Under the pieces are notes generated by a model. The model was not told the origin of the DNA and ran no database searches. It was given only the letters and a program-made list of their open reading frames with translations. Position numbers and translations under genes: made by a program. Below, in pieces: positions 27,072 through 37,400 of a stretch of 64,000 nt of DNA (position 1 is its first letter; each line of letters starts with the position of its first letter). Where the stretch lies: positions 1,821,992 through 1,885,991 of the forward strand of contig NZ_CP009245.1 in NCBI RefSeq assembly GCF_001941445.1, in the 5' to 3' direction. Origin of the DNA: Corynebacterium aquilae DSM 44791. Its GTDB lineage: Bacteria; Actinomycetota; Actinomycetes; Mycobacteriales; Mycobacteriaceae.

Positions 27072-27134
27072 GGGTGCGCCGTTTCTTGTGCGGGAAGGAT
27101 TCTCTGAAGGGGGTCGGGCTGGCCGGGGTGGGGG

Positions 27135-27491
<357 letters not shown>

Positions 27492-27596
27492 CTAGTGCGC
27501 GGCGCCGGCGCGGGGCACGGTCTCACGGGGCGAAAGGGGCGGGTTGGCTGGTGGGTGCCCCGGGTGTGCTGTGTGCAAGTCTAGCTAACTGACGGG

Positions 27597-28988
27597 TCAG
27601 CGGCGGGAGTCTCGGGAGTGGATGTGTCCGCCGAACACGGCGGCGTGGGTGTCGTAGGCGGATTCGCCGTGGATGGAGGTATCGATGCCGCCGCGTTCTT
27701 CCTCTGGGTCGATGCGCCAGCCGACGGTGCGGGCGATGATGAGTCCGAGCACCCCGGTCACGAGTGCAGACAAGGCCATGGCTGCCAGGGCCACCAGGGT
27801 TTGGATGGCTACCAGCTTGGTGCCGGCGGCGATTCCGCCGCCGGTGAAAAGTCCCCTATCGGTGGCGACGAAGCCAACGGCGATGGTGCCCCACAGGGCA
27901 CCGACCAGGTGCACGCCGACAACGTCGAGGGAGTCGTCGAAGCGGTAGCGGAATTTGAGGGTGACCGCGAGCGCGGCCAGCATGCCGCCGGTCAAGCCGA
28001 GAACCAGTGCCCATCCGGGGCGTACGTCGCCGGCGGCGGGGGTGATGGTGACCAGTCCGGCGATGATGCCGGAGGCGGCACCCAGGCTGGTGGCGTGGCC
28101 GTCGCGGATTTTTTCCACGATCAACCAGCCGCAGAGGCCGGCTGCTGCGGCCGCGGTGGTGTTGAGCCAGGCCAGCCCCGCCAGGCCTAGATCACCCAGG
28201 GCGGAGCCGGCGTTGAAGCCGAGCCAACCGAACCACAATAGCGCCGCCCCGAGCATCACCATGGGCAGGTTGTGGGGGCGGTGGGTGGCTGGGGGGAAGC
28301 CGCGCCGGCGGCCGACGATGATGGCCAAAACGAGTGCCGCAGTGCCGGCGGAGATGTGCACCACGGTGCCGCCGGCGAAGTCGATGGGGGCGATTGCGGC
28401 CTCCCCGTGGCTGGTACGGCCGAACAGCAGGGCGGATAGGGAGTCGTGGGACTCCGACAATAGGCCTGCGCCCCAGACCTGGTGTGCCAGCGGGTAGTAG
28501 CACAAAGATACCCACACGGCGGCGAACATCATCCACGCATCGAACTTCACGCGTTCTGCCAGCGCGCCGCTGATCAGCGCCACGGAGATCACCGCGAAGG
28601 TGAGCTGAAAGCACACGTCGATGATCTCCGGGTAGCCGTTGGCACCCCCGGCCGGGGTGTTCGCGAGGTGGCTGATGACCTGGTTGAGCATGAGGTTGTC
28701 GGCGGGGTTGGCCACCAGCCCGCCGAGCATGCTGGGCCCATAGGAGGCGGCGTAGCCGTAGGCGATGTAGGTGATGGTGACGATGCCTAGGGAGCTAAAG
28801 CTCATCATCATCATGTTCAGCACCGACTTTTGGCGGCTCATGCCGCCATAGAACAGGGCCAGTGCCGGGGTCATCAGCAGCACCAGGCAGGCGCTGATGA
28901 GCACCCAGGTGGCGGCACCGGTGTCGGTGGTGGCCGTGGGGGCAGCGGTGATGATGGGGGCGGTGTCCCAGTCCATGGGGTGGGCCAT
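27597..28988 (-). CDS. amtB: Ammonium transporter (Amt family)
   Basis: Multi-helix ammonium channel, 463 aa. The start at 28988 (MAHPMDWDTAP) is chosen for AGGAGG located 9 nt upstream. Family motifs include the segment after helix 1 (ALFYGGMSRQKSVLNMMMMSF), the first pore His in FAGGTVVHISAGTAALVLA and the C-terminal VGVHLVGALWGTIAVG with the second pore His. The C-terminal tail that binds GlnK is present. It is the first gene of amtB-glnK-glnD, with a near-perfect AmtR box about 85 bp upstream. Confidence 0.96.
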   Translation of the reverse strand: MAHPMDWDTAPIITAAPTATTDTGAATWVLISACLVLLMTPALALFYGGMSRQKSVLNMMMMSFSSLGIVTITYIAYGYAASYGPSMLGGLVANPADNLMLNQVISHLANTPAGGANGYPEIIDVCFQLTFAVISVALISGALAERVKFDAWMMFAAVWVSLCYYPLAHQVWGAGLLSESHDSLSALLFGRTSHGEAAIAPIDFAGGTVVHISAGTAALVLAIIVGRRRGFPPATHRPHNLPMVMLGAALLWFGWLGFNAGSALGDLGLAGLAWLNTTAAAAAGLCGWLIVEKIRDGHATSLGAASGIIAGLVTITPAAGDVRPGWALVLGLTGGMLAALAVTLKFRYRFDDSLDVVGVHLVGALWGTIAVGFVATDRGLFTGGGIAAGTKLVAIQTLVALAAMALSALVTGVLGLIIARTVGWRIDPEEERGGIDTSIHGESAYDTHAAVFGGHIHSRDSRR

Positions 28989-29072
28989 AGTGGTGTCCTC
29001 CTGTGGCGGCCGGGGTATGGGATGCGGATGTGGGTGGGTGGCAGGTGCTGCCAGCACCCACCCAATATCTAA

Positions 29073-29086
29073 CTATAAGTCGATAG
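29073..29086 (-). promoter_or_regulatory. AmtR box upstream of amtB-glnK-glnD
   Basis: CTAT-N6-ATAG (minus strand CTATCGACTTATAG) fits the core of the AmtR operator (tttCTATN6AtAGat/aA) exactly. The right half also forms a -10-like TATAGT, so bound AmtR would block RNA polymerase. This is the expected place for nitrogen control in Corynebacterium. Confidence 0.75.
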
Positions 29087-29135
29087 ATATTTGCCACTAT
29101 GCTTTTGACCTGCACTAACACCACACCTAAGCATG

Positions 29136-29171
29136 CAAAAAGGTGGCCGCAGCTCATGCTGCGACCACCTT
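29136..29171 (-). terminator. Rho-independent terminator of ftsY
   Basis: AAGGTGGCCGCAGC (29140-29153) pairs with GCTGCGACCACCTT (29158-29171) with one C-A mismatch; the minus-strand tail reads TTTTTGC. Confidence 0.82.
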
Positions 29172-29232
29172 AAGGCTGCGGGCTCGCTCAAGGATCTTTA
29201 CTCCCCGGGCAACCGGTACACCGGGTTAGCAA

Positions 29233-31446
29233 TTAGGAAGCGGAAGTCCCTAACAACGCGTCGACGAAGCTATCGACCTCGAAGGGGGCCAGATCATCGG
29301 CGCCTTCGCCCAGGCCCACCAGTTTCACCGGCACGCCCAGTTCTTCTTGCACCTGGAAGACAATGCCACCCTTGGCGGTGCCGTCCAGCTTGGTCAACAC
29401 CACGCCGGTGATATCGACGACGTCGCGGAAGGTGCGCGCCTGCATCAGCCCGTTTTGGCCGATGGTGGCGTCGAGCACTAGCAGCACCTCATCAACTTGG
29501 GCTTTCTTTTCGACGACGCGTTTGACCTTGCCGAGCTGATCCATCAGGCCGACGGAGGTGTGCAGGCGGCCGGCGGTGTCAACGAGCACCACATCGACGC
29601 CTTCATCCACACCCCGGGCGACCGCATCGAAGGCCACGGATGCCGGGTCCGCGCCTTCGGCGCCACGCACGGTTTCCGCGCCGACGCGGCGACCCCAGGT
29701 CTCCAATTGGTCGGCGGCTGCGGCACGGAAAGTATCGGCAGCCCCCAGCAGGACCTTGTGCCCCATGGACACCAGCACGCGCGCCAGTTTGCCGGTGGTG
29801 GTGGTCTTTCCGGTGCCGTTGACTCCAACGACTAGCACCACGGCCGGTTTGCCCTCGTAGGGCATTGCCTTGATGGAGCGATCCAGCTCGGGCTTGCAGG
29901 CCTCGATCAGGGTCTCGCGCAGCATCGCGCGCGCCTCAGCCTCGCTGGACACGCCACGCGCCGCGATCTTGTCGCGGAGGTTCTCGACCACCTTCACGGT
30001 GGTTGCCGTACCTAGGTCGGCCATCAGCAGGGTGTCTTCGATTTCCTCCCACGCGTCCTCATCAAGGTCGCCGGCGGACAGGATGCCGAGCACGCCCTGA
30101 CCGATGACGTTTTGGGAACGCGACAGGCGCCCGCGCAGGCGCCCCAGGCGGCCTTCCGCCGGAGCAATGTCATCCTGCAGGGCGGGCTGCTGGGCAGCCT
30201 GCGACACCTGCTGGGTGTCTTCCTGGGCCTGCGGGGACTGGGTGGTCTCCCGAGCGGCTGCCGCGGCGGCTGCTGCCGCCCCTGCCGCCAAGGCAGCTTC
30301 CTCAACTTCTGCGACATCAGCCTCACCGGGCTGGTGTTCAGGCTGCTCAGTCGCCTCGTCCGCCGGCGCGGCCGCGGATTCTTCCGCACCATCAGCCGGA
30401 GTAGCTGCGTCCTCGAGCACCGGCGCCGCGTCGGCGTCGCGCGTATCGGAGACTTCGCCCTGCTCTGCAGCGTTAAGAGCTGGCGCATCCCCCTCAGTGA
30501 CAGCCGGCTCAGTGGTGACAGCCGGCTCAGTGGTGGCAGCAGCATTGGCCGCAGCGTCATCAGTGGCAGTCGGGGCTTGTTCTGCAGGATTGGGGTGCGG
30601 GGCCGCTTCGGCTTCTTGCACCGACGGGGCCGCCTCGGCGATCTCGGTGGCATCCGCACCATCCAAGGCGGCGGCAGCATCGCCGCCAGCTGCGTTTTCA
30701 CGCGCAGCGTCCTCGACCGGGCGCACAGGGTCAGCCGCCACTTCTTCCGCTACGGCTTCCTCATCGGCAGATTCGGCCTCATCTACACTTGCAGACGGCG
30801 CGTCCGTTCCACCAAGCACCACCTCAGGCTGAACCGGATCCTGGGAGGGGCTGACCACCTCCACGGCGGGGGCATCCTCTACAGGTTCGCCCGGGTGAGC
30901 GGATACATCTTCAGCGATATCAGCATCAATGTCTTCCGGGCTCAGCTTCCGGCTGTGCGTCAGCTGTGCCGCATCCTCCGGGCACTGTGCCGGCTCGGGA
31001 GCTTCAGGGCCATCGGCGGCAGGCTTGACCTCCGGGACGACCGGATTGGCTGCGGGAGCTTCCGGCTGGGAAGGCTGCTGCGCACGCAGCTGCTCATTAA
31101 CGCTATCGACCAGGTCATCTTTGGCCTGTTTTGCCGAAGCCGCAGAAGCTGCAGCCGCCCCGGCGGCCCCAGCTGCGGCCGCGGCAGCCGCACCCGTAGC
31201 CGCGCTGCGGGCGCGCTCCACCGGCTGCTTCGGGGTTGCCGGCGCAAAGTTGAAATTGCTTTTGGCCTGGTAGTTTCCAGACTTCTCTTCCTTGGTGAGC
31301 TCCTTGGGCTCTTCCTTAGTTTCGAAAGAAACAGTCTTTTGCTTCTTGCGGTTCAAACCGATGATGACGACCAAAGCAACCAGGATCGCAATAACGACCA
31401 GGGCTGCAACCGCAATCATCGCGGGGGACAAAGTTGAAAGATCCAT
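29233..31446 (-). CDS. ftsY: Signal recognition particle receptor FtsY with very long acidic linker
   Basis: SRP receptor GTPase of 737 aa. The N-terminal helix (MIAVAALVVIAILVALVVIIGL, about 10-31) anchors it in the membrane. Residues about 75-430 form an extremely Ala/Glu/Asp/Pro-rich, low-complexity region, including a run of Ala near 83-108. The NG domain covers the last 300 residues: GVNGTGKTTTTGK (about 540-552), DTAGRLHTSVGLMDQL and TKLDGTAKGG. All GTPase motifs are intact. The linker is longer than in many FtsY proteins; acidic A domains are common but variable. smc, its usual neighbour, is 6.9 kb upstream, behind an ABC cluster and a large unknown gene. Confidence 0.96.
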   Translation of the reverse strand: MDLSTLSPAMIAVAALVVIAILVALVVIIGLNRKKQKTVSFETKEEPKELTKEEKSGNYQAKSNFNFAPATPKQPVERARSAATGAAAAAAAGAAGAAAASAASAKQAKDDLVDSVNEQLRAQQPSQPEAPAANPVVPEVKPAADGPEAPEPAQCPEDAAQLTHSRKLSPEDIDADIAEDVSAHPGEPVEDAPAVEVVSPSQDPVQPEVVLGGTDAPSASVDEAESADEEAVAEEVAADPVRPVEDAARENAAGGDAAAALDGADATEIAEAAPSVQEAEAAPHPNPAEQAPTATDDAAANAAATTEPAVTTEPAVTEGDAPALNAAEQGEVSDTRDADAAPVLEDAATPADGAEESAAAPADEATEQPEHQPGEADVAEVEEAALAAGAAAAAAAAARETTQSPQAQEDTQQVSQAAQQPALQDDIAPAEGRLGRLRGRLSRSQNVIGQGVLGILSAGDLDEDAWEEIEDTLLMADLGTATTVKVVENLRDKIAARGVSSEAEARAMLRETLIEACKPELDRSIKAMPYEGKPAVVLVVGVNGTGKTTTTGKLARVLVSMGHKVLLGAADTFRAAAADQLETWGRRVGAETVRGAEGADPASVAFDAVARGVDEGVDVVLVDTAGRLHTSVGLMDQLGKVKRVVEKKAQVDEVLLVLDATIGQNGLMQARTFRDVVDITGVVLTKLDGTAKGGIVFQVQEELGVPVKLVGLGEGADDLAPFEVDSFVDALLGTSAS

Positions 31447-31496
31447 GCCTTCTATAGTGGCAGGTTTTGGTGGTTTAGGTAATTTCTCCCCACAAC

Positions 31497-31524
31497 TAGA
31501 CAGTTCTGTCTATTTAAAATAGAC
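31497..31524 (+). promoter_or_regulatory. Two overlapping palindromes upstream of NrtA-type ABC operon
   Basis: Palindrome 1 is TAGACAG-TT-CTGTCTA (31497-31512). Palindrome 2 is GTCTATTT-A-AAATAGAC (31508-31524) and shares five bases with the first. The core of the second reads CTAT-N5-ATAG, one base shorter than the AmtR spacing. They lie 39-66 bp upstream of the lipoprotein start, the place of an operator. Confidence 0.6.
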
Positions 31525-31562
31525 TGCACCGTACTTTCGTTGTCGACCCAACCACAAAGCAC

Positions 31563-32708
31563 ATGAATACCCCACCCACAAAGCCCATCACCCGACGCAC
31601 CGCCCTCCGCACACTCTCCGCCCTCGGAGCCGGCGCAACCCTAGCGCTGAGCGGATGCGCCCCACCACGCGCCCACTCACACACCACCCCCACCACCGAA
31701 CTCACCATCGGCTACGTCCCCATTGCCTGCACCACCTCCCTGATCCTCGCCGACGCCCACCAACACTTCGCCGCCGCCGGGCTCAAAGTACGCCTGCGAA
31801 AATTCGCCGGCTGGTCCGAACTATGGTCCGCATACGTCACCCAAGACATCGACGTCGCCCACATGCTCTCCCCCATGCCCATCGCCATCAACAGCGGGGC
31901 CACCGGCGGGCGACGCGAAACCACCATCGCAGCCACCCTCAACACCAACGGACAAGCCTTCGTCCTGGCCAACAAACACCGGCACACGGTGCGCAAACTC
32001 GAAGATGTCCGCGGCTTTAGCCTCGGCATCCCCTTCGACTACTCCGTCCACGCGCTCCTGCTACGCGACGCACTAGCCACCGCAGGCCTCGACCCCGACC
32101 GCGACGTCAACCTCAGACTGCTGCGCCCCGCAGACATGGTCGCCCAGCTAGCCACCGGCACCATCGACGGCTTCGTCGGCCCGGAACCACTCACCCAACG
32201 AGCAATCGACCAAGGTTTCGGCCGCGCATTCGCCCTGACCAAGCAGTGGTGGGACAACCACCCCTGCTGCTGCATCGCAGTCGCCACCGAACTCACCGAC
32301 AGCCACCCGCACCTGGTGGGGAATGTAAGAAACGCCCTAACCGCCGCCACCGCGCACCTCCCGGAGGCAACAACTCCCCACATCCTGGCCCGAGAAAACT
32401 ATCTCAACCAGCCCGAACAATTCATCGCATCCGCTTTGGCCGGCCGCTACATCAACTGGTCCGGGCAACTGGTGGTCGATCCTGAACGAATGCGCTTCGA
32501 TAGCGACACCGACGCGGCAGCGGTGACCTGGATGGCCGCCCAATTGGCTCGCTGGGACCTAGGGATCGCGCCGAAAGAAGCAGACATCATCTCCGCCGCA
32601 CACAAAGTCCTCCCAGCTAATACCCCCAGCAGCTCAACCCTGCACATCTCAGGACAACCCTTCAACCCCCGCCAGCCACTATCCACCTACCAGCTCAACC
32701 CCACCTAA
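31563..32708 (+). CDS. NrtA/CmpA-type ABC transporter substrate-binding lipoprotein
   Basis: 381-aa receptor. The N-terminus carries a twin-arginine pair (TRRTALRTLSALGAGATLALSGC) and a lipobox LSGC, so it may be exported by Tat as a lipoprotein. The core matches the nitrate/bicarbonate/sulfonate family, above all the NrtA-like AHMLSPMPIAINSG and the initial strand LTIGYVPIACTTSLILA. The cluster gives receptor, permease and ATPase in one unit; no nitrate reductase, carbonic or sulfonate enzymes lie nearby, so the substrate stays open. No clear ribosome-binding site precedes the ATG. The three Cys in a row near residue 238 (HPCCCIA) are unusual. Confidence 0.85.
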   Translation: MNTPPTKPITRRTALRTLSALGAGATLALSGCAPPRAHSHTTPTTELTIGYVPIACTTSLILADAHQHFAAAGLKVRLRKFAGWSELWSAYVTQDIDVAHMLSPMPIAINSGATGGRRETTIAATLNTNGQAFVLANKHRHTVRKLEDVRGFSLGIPFDYSVHALLLRDALATAGLDPDRDVNLRLLRPADMVAQLATGTIDGFVGPEPLTQRAIDQGFGRAFALTKQWWDNHPCCCIAVATELTDSHPHLVGNVRNALTAATAHLPEATTPHILARENYLNQPEQFIASALAGRYINWSGQLVVDPERMRFDSDTDAAAVTWMAAQLARWDLGIAPKEADIISAAHKVLPANTPSSSTLHISGQPFNPRQPLSTYQLNPT

Positions 32709-32716
32709 AAACCACC

Positions 32717-33604
32717 ATGACTACAAAAACTGCGCTGCCCCAACCACACGCAACCACCAACTCCCACCCCACTAACGCACCTTCCGGCGACACCACCGCG
32801 AAAGCCCCCGGTGCACGGCCCCGCACCCGGGTTGGGATTCGGCTGCGACCCATCCACCTGACGCTAATTGCCACCCTGATCGCGCTAGCCACCTGGCATA
32901 TCCTCAACCTCACCGGCGTGCTCTCCCCCATCGCCCCCACCCCGCAAGGAGTCGCCAAACGAGGATGGGAAATCCTCACAGACCCCTTCTACCAACGCGG
33001 CCCCGCAAGCGTCGGCATCTTCTGGCACCTGACCGCCAGCCTGGGACGGGTCGCCGCCGGCTTCGCTATCGCAACCGCAATCGCCATCCCCCTAGGTCTC
33101 ACGGCGGGACTGCACCCCCTGATTCGCACAGCCACAGAACCCTTCGTGCAAATTCTGCGCCCCGTCTCACCGCTAGCCTGGCTGCCCCTCGGACTGGCAC
33201 TGCTGCGCAACGCCGAGTCCACCGCAATTTTCGTCATCGTGCTCACCGCAATGTGGCCCACCTTCTTATCCACCATGGAGGCAGTGCGCAATGTTCCCAC
33301 AACCTACCTGCACCTCGCCCAAACCCTAGGCACATCCAAGACAGCAACGCTGATCCACATCATTTTCCCGGCCGCACTGCCCGCCATCGCTACCGGCCTG
33401 CGCCTATCCCTATCCACCTCCTGGCTCGTGATCATCGCCGCCGAAATGCTCGTCGGCGGGCGCGGAATGGGCTTTTTCGTGTGGAACATGTGGAACCGAC
33501 TCGACACCAACGCCATCGTCATCGCCATCCTCATCATCGGCGTCACCGGATTCATTCTTGATGCCGCCGTCAACGCACTCGAAAAGGCCCTCCGCCATGA
33601 CTAA
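32717..33604 (+). CDS. ABC transporter permease (SsuC/TauC/NrtB family)
   Basis: 295-aa permease. After about 40 hydrophilic residues there are six predicted helices, beginning LTLIATLIALATWHILNLTGV. The EAA loop lies at YLHLAQTLGTSKTATLIHIIFPAALP, followed by the conserved LRLSLSTSWLVIIAAEMLVGGRGMGFFVWN, typical of the nitrate/sulfonate/taurine group. The start is 9 nt after the receptor stop codon, and the ATPase gene overlaps its end by 8 bp, so the three genes form a tight operon. Confidence 0.9.
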   Translation: MTTKTALPQPHATTNSHPTNAPSGDTTAKAPGARPRTRVGIRLRPIHLTLIATLIALATWHILNLTGVLSPIAPTPQGVAKRGWEILTDPFYQRGPASVGIFWHLTASLGRVAAGFAIATAIAIPLGLTAGLHPLIRTATEPFVQILRPVSPLAWLPLGLALLRNAESTAIFVIVLTAMWPTFLSTMEAVRNVPTTYLHLAQTLGTSKTATLIHIIFPAALPAIATGLRLSLSTSWLVIIAAEMLVGGRGMGFFVWNMWNRLDTNAIVIAILIIGVTGFILDAAVNALEKALRHD

Positions 33605-34367
33605 CCCCCACCCCACCGCCACCAACACAGCCACAAGCATCCCCACCCCGGCAATCGAACTACGGTCGGTCGGCCAAAGCTACGGAAAAACCACCATCAT
33701 CGAACCCACCACCCTCACGGTGGAACCGGGCGAATTCCTGGTCATCCTCGGCCCCTCCGGGTGCGGAAAATCCACGCTGCTCAACATCATCGCCGGGCTC
33801 AAAAAGCCCACCCAAGGCAGCGCCCACAGCTTCGGCCAGCCCATCACCGGCCCCGGGCCAGACCGCGCAGTAGTCTTCCAACACCACGCACTCCTTCCCT
33901 GGAAAACCGCCCACGCCAACATCACCTTCGGGCTATCCTCCGCACGGCCGGAACTCACCCGGGAACAAAGACACACCATCGCCGATCAAGCACTGGACAT
34001 GGTGGGACTGTCCCACGCCGCGCGCAGGCGCCCCGATCAACTATCCGGAGGAATGCAACAACGCGTCGGCATCGCCCGCGCCTTTTCCCTCCACTCCGAC
34101 ATCCTGCTGCTCGACGAGCCCTTCGGGGCCCTCGACGCACTAACCAGGACGGAACTACAACGCCTGCTCAAACAAATCTGTGCACAACAAAGCACCACAG
34201 CTGTGCTGATCACCCACGACGTCGACGAAGCGCTATACCTGGCCGACCGCATCGTGGTGATGAGCGCCAGCCCGCATGCCAGCGTGATCGAAGACGTCCG
34301 GCCCGCACACTGGGAGCACGACGCCCTCAGAGAACACATTCTGAGCCTGCTGGGATACGGAAAATAA
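33597..34367 (+). CDS. ABC transporter ATP-binding protein (SsuB/TauB/NrtD family)
   Basis: 256-aa ATPase with Walker A GPSGCGKSTLL (about 60-70), Q-loop VVFQHHALLPW, signature LSGGMQQRVGIARAF, Walker B ILLLDEPFGALD and the H-loop LITHDVDEAL. This pattern is that of the nitrate/sulfonate/taurine importers. The start ATG at 33597 lies within the permease gene (overlap 8 bp), indicating translational coupling. It is the last gene of the operon. An N-terminal extension of about 20 Thr/Pro-rich residues is not conserved in the family. Confidence 0.9.
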   Translation: MTNPHPTATNTATSIPTPAIELRSVGQSYGKTTIIEPTTLTVEPGEFLVILGPSGCGKSTLLNIIAGLKKPTQGSAHSFGQPITGPGPDRAVVFQHHALLPWKTAHANITFGLSSARPELTREQRHTIADQALDMVGLSHAARRRPDQLSGGMQQRVGIARAFSLHSDILLLDEPFGALDALTRTELQRLLKQICAQQSTTAVLITHDVDEALYLADRIVVMSASPHASVIEDVRPAHWEHDALREHILSLLGYGK

Positions 34368-34370
34368 CAA

Positions 34371-34404
34371 CGGGGCCAACCACCACAACAGGTGGCTGGC
34401 CCCG
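34371..34404 (-). terminator. Terminator between convergent ABC operon and large unknown gene
   Basis: CGGGGCCAACCACC (34371-34384) pairs with GGTGGCTGGCCCCG (34391-34404) with one mismatch. The minus-strand tail TTGTTATTTT favours termination of the 1212-aa gene; on the plus strand the tail is weak. Confidence 0.7.
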
Positions 34405-34432
34405 AGCACAGCTTCAAGGGGGGTGTCGCCGA

Positions 34433-37400
34433 CTAGTCGGAGAGCTCCGGGTGCAAAGCCGACAGCACCATAGCCTCAGCGGCAATCAAGTCGCCGGTCA
34501 CCAGATCCGGAACCAACTCGGCAAGCTGAGCCCAGCCGGGGGTTGCTGCGGCCAGCACCTTTGACTTGCCCATCATGCCGTGAGCATGCATACGGGCCGA
34601 CAACGCGAACACGATGGAAACCACCGGTGCCAGCGCCCAGCGGGCATCCGGGGAATCGGTGTCCACCCCGTCGAGCTTGTCGAAACGAATACGGGCAGCG
34701 GCAAACAGGTGGCGGTTAGCCCCACGCATCGCGCGCAGCAAGCTCACCGCAGCCTGAATCAACTCCTCATTGCCCAGCAGTGCAGCCACCTCCTCACGCT
34801 GATTAAAAGCCTCAAAGACAGCCAACAGGCGGGCCGAATCATCCATGATGGGGCCGGGCACAATGTGTGCTTGCTGGAAGAACATCTCCAACACCGCCTC
34901 TTGCTGGGCTGCGGGCATCTTCGCGATCGCAACCGTAGAGGCATCGATGCAGGCGGTCTCCAGGGTGGCATCGCGGCCGGTGCGCAGCGTTTCCGCCAAG
35001 CGGTCGCCCGCAACCGTAGAAATCTTTGCCAGTGCAGCACGCACCGCCTTCGGATCCACCGGCGAGGGCGCGACAGGCTCCGCAGCCTGCTGGTCATCCG
35101 TGGCGTTCTCAGCCACAGTGGGGCTGACCAGCGCCGGCAGATCAGCAAGGTGCTCCAGCGCGGCAATCCAGGCGGTCCGGTGCACCCCCTCACCCGAAGC
35201 CAGCGGCTGCTGGGCCGCGAAATCAGCGGTAACCAACCCGGTCTTAATCAACTGGCCGGGCTGCTTATCGGCAGGCACCTCACTGGCAGACAGGCCCGTG
35301 AGCGCACCACGCGGGTGCGCTGCCAAAGCAGCAATCGCCAAGGTCGCCGTCTGTCCGGCAGCCTCATGCCCGGTCACGAAATCCCACAACAGAGGCCACA
35401 GCGCCTTATCATCAGGCACCTGCTCGGTCAGACCAGCGAAAAACTCCGCCAACTGACTGCGCGCAGGATCAGCATCCCCAAAGAATCCTTCCTGCTCCAC
35501 CAGGAAGGAACCCGGGCCGGGAACCAGCGGGGCACGCATCGAAGAAAAAGGATCCGCAGTGTGCAGCTGCACACTCAACGAGCCTGCACCGCGCAGATTC
35601 TCCGGAAGTTCAATGCGAGCATCGCTCACAGCCAACCGCACGCCGGCCGCCCAGGGGGCGGTCACCGGCCATACCCAAGCACCCAAAGCCCGGTCCTCGG
35701 CAACTTCCTCCAACAGGATCGCTGTCCCGTCTTCGGACAATTGCGCACCGGTAGCTGCGGGAGTGTTGGTGATTGTTGCCAGGTTCACCGAGACACGCTT
35801 GTCAGCCACCACATCGGTCCACTCCACGTCGAGGCGACCGGACACCATTGACCCCATCGCCTGCGACAGCGCCGCAAACGGTGCGATCATGGTGACAGGA
35901 TCCTCCGCGGTCATCTTCACCGTCCGCAAAGGTGTGCCATGATGGTTGCGCACACTGACCTGGGCGTCTTTCAACGCACCCGGCTTTCCAGCTACCCGCA
36001 CCCGCACAACGCCATCGGCGTCGAAGGAACGAGTGGAGGTCACCATGCGGGTTGCCCGCCACCGCGTCGGCTGCCCCACCAAGGGAATATCGAAGCGCAG
36101 TCGCGGGGGCTTAAACCAGATGGGCATCTGGTCGCCTTCTTCAGTGGCGACCGTGAATTCAGCACCCGGAGCATGACCGGCAACATGCACATTCTTCGGG
36201 GTGACCTGGAAAGGCTTCTCGCCACTGCGAACCGTCAGCGTCGCCTCCGACAAACCACCCTGGGCCGGAATCCGGAAACTGGAAGACAACCCTGCCGACT
36301 CATAGGTCGCAGACAAACCCTCCACGATGGCGTACTCGTGGCGGAAAGACTCGTTACGCGGACCGCGCAAACGCACCAGGTATTCGCCCACCCACGGGGC
36401 GTCGTACAAACCCGGATCGAAAATATCGAACACGCCGCCTTCGGCCGGAACAATCAACGGCTCCGCCGGGGCGACCTCTTCGCCAGAGTTTCCGGCACCC
36501 GCAAACGAGGAAATCGTCAAGAACCAGGTCTCCTCCTCGCCGGTAACCGTCGGTGGGAATTCCGCGATCAGGGAGCGGGCGTAGACCGGTAGTCGAGTCA
36601 CGGAACGCAAACCAGCAACCGGCTGTTCCGGGTCGACGAAGCGCACCCGTCGCCGAGCATCCACACTGCGGATCGGGGCGGCCAAGGTGGCAGTGGCCCC
36701 GGGGGCGACGATCTGCAAACTCACCGCATTTTCGCACTCCACGGTGAGGGCCTCCCAGCCATCCCAGCCCACGACCTCGACGCGATCGGTAACGGTGAGC
36801 TGTTGACCCAACACGGTGTCATAAGCTTCGGAACCCGCCGGGGCGACAACCCGCACCGCCCCATGGTGCACGGAGCGCATCGCGGACAGGTTCTGCCCTT
36901 TAAGGCTAAAAATCAGCGCCGGATCGTCTTTTTCCGCCACCACAGCAACGACCCATTGGGTGCCGGTATCGGCATCGGTGACGGTGACTTCCCGGACCTG
37001 GCGCGCAATTGGCACATCGATGGCCTGGGACAGAAGATTGACCTCGCCCCAGGGCTTGCCGGTGCGGTACACCGTAGTGGTGCCGTCCACCCGCACCCGC
37101 CACGACCGCTGCTGAGCGGTATCAGACAAAGGCAATTCCGGCAGACGCAAACACACCTTCGAGCGCACCGCATCAAAAATGATGCGCGGCGCGATCTCGC
37201 GAGTGGCAGTGCCCACCGCGAACCGTCGGCCAACAGTACCGGCGGGTCGCTCCTTAAGTTCCGCCCGAACAGCATCCAACACATTCGGCGACAACACTGC
37301 CGCATCCCCGCTGGGAGTCACTGGGAAAGGGGCATCCGGATTTGCCGCCGAATAGCCGTACAGATCGGCTGCACCGCGAATTTGTTCCTCAGTGATCTTC

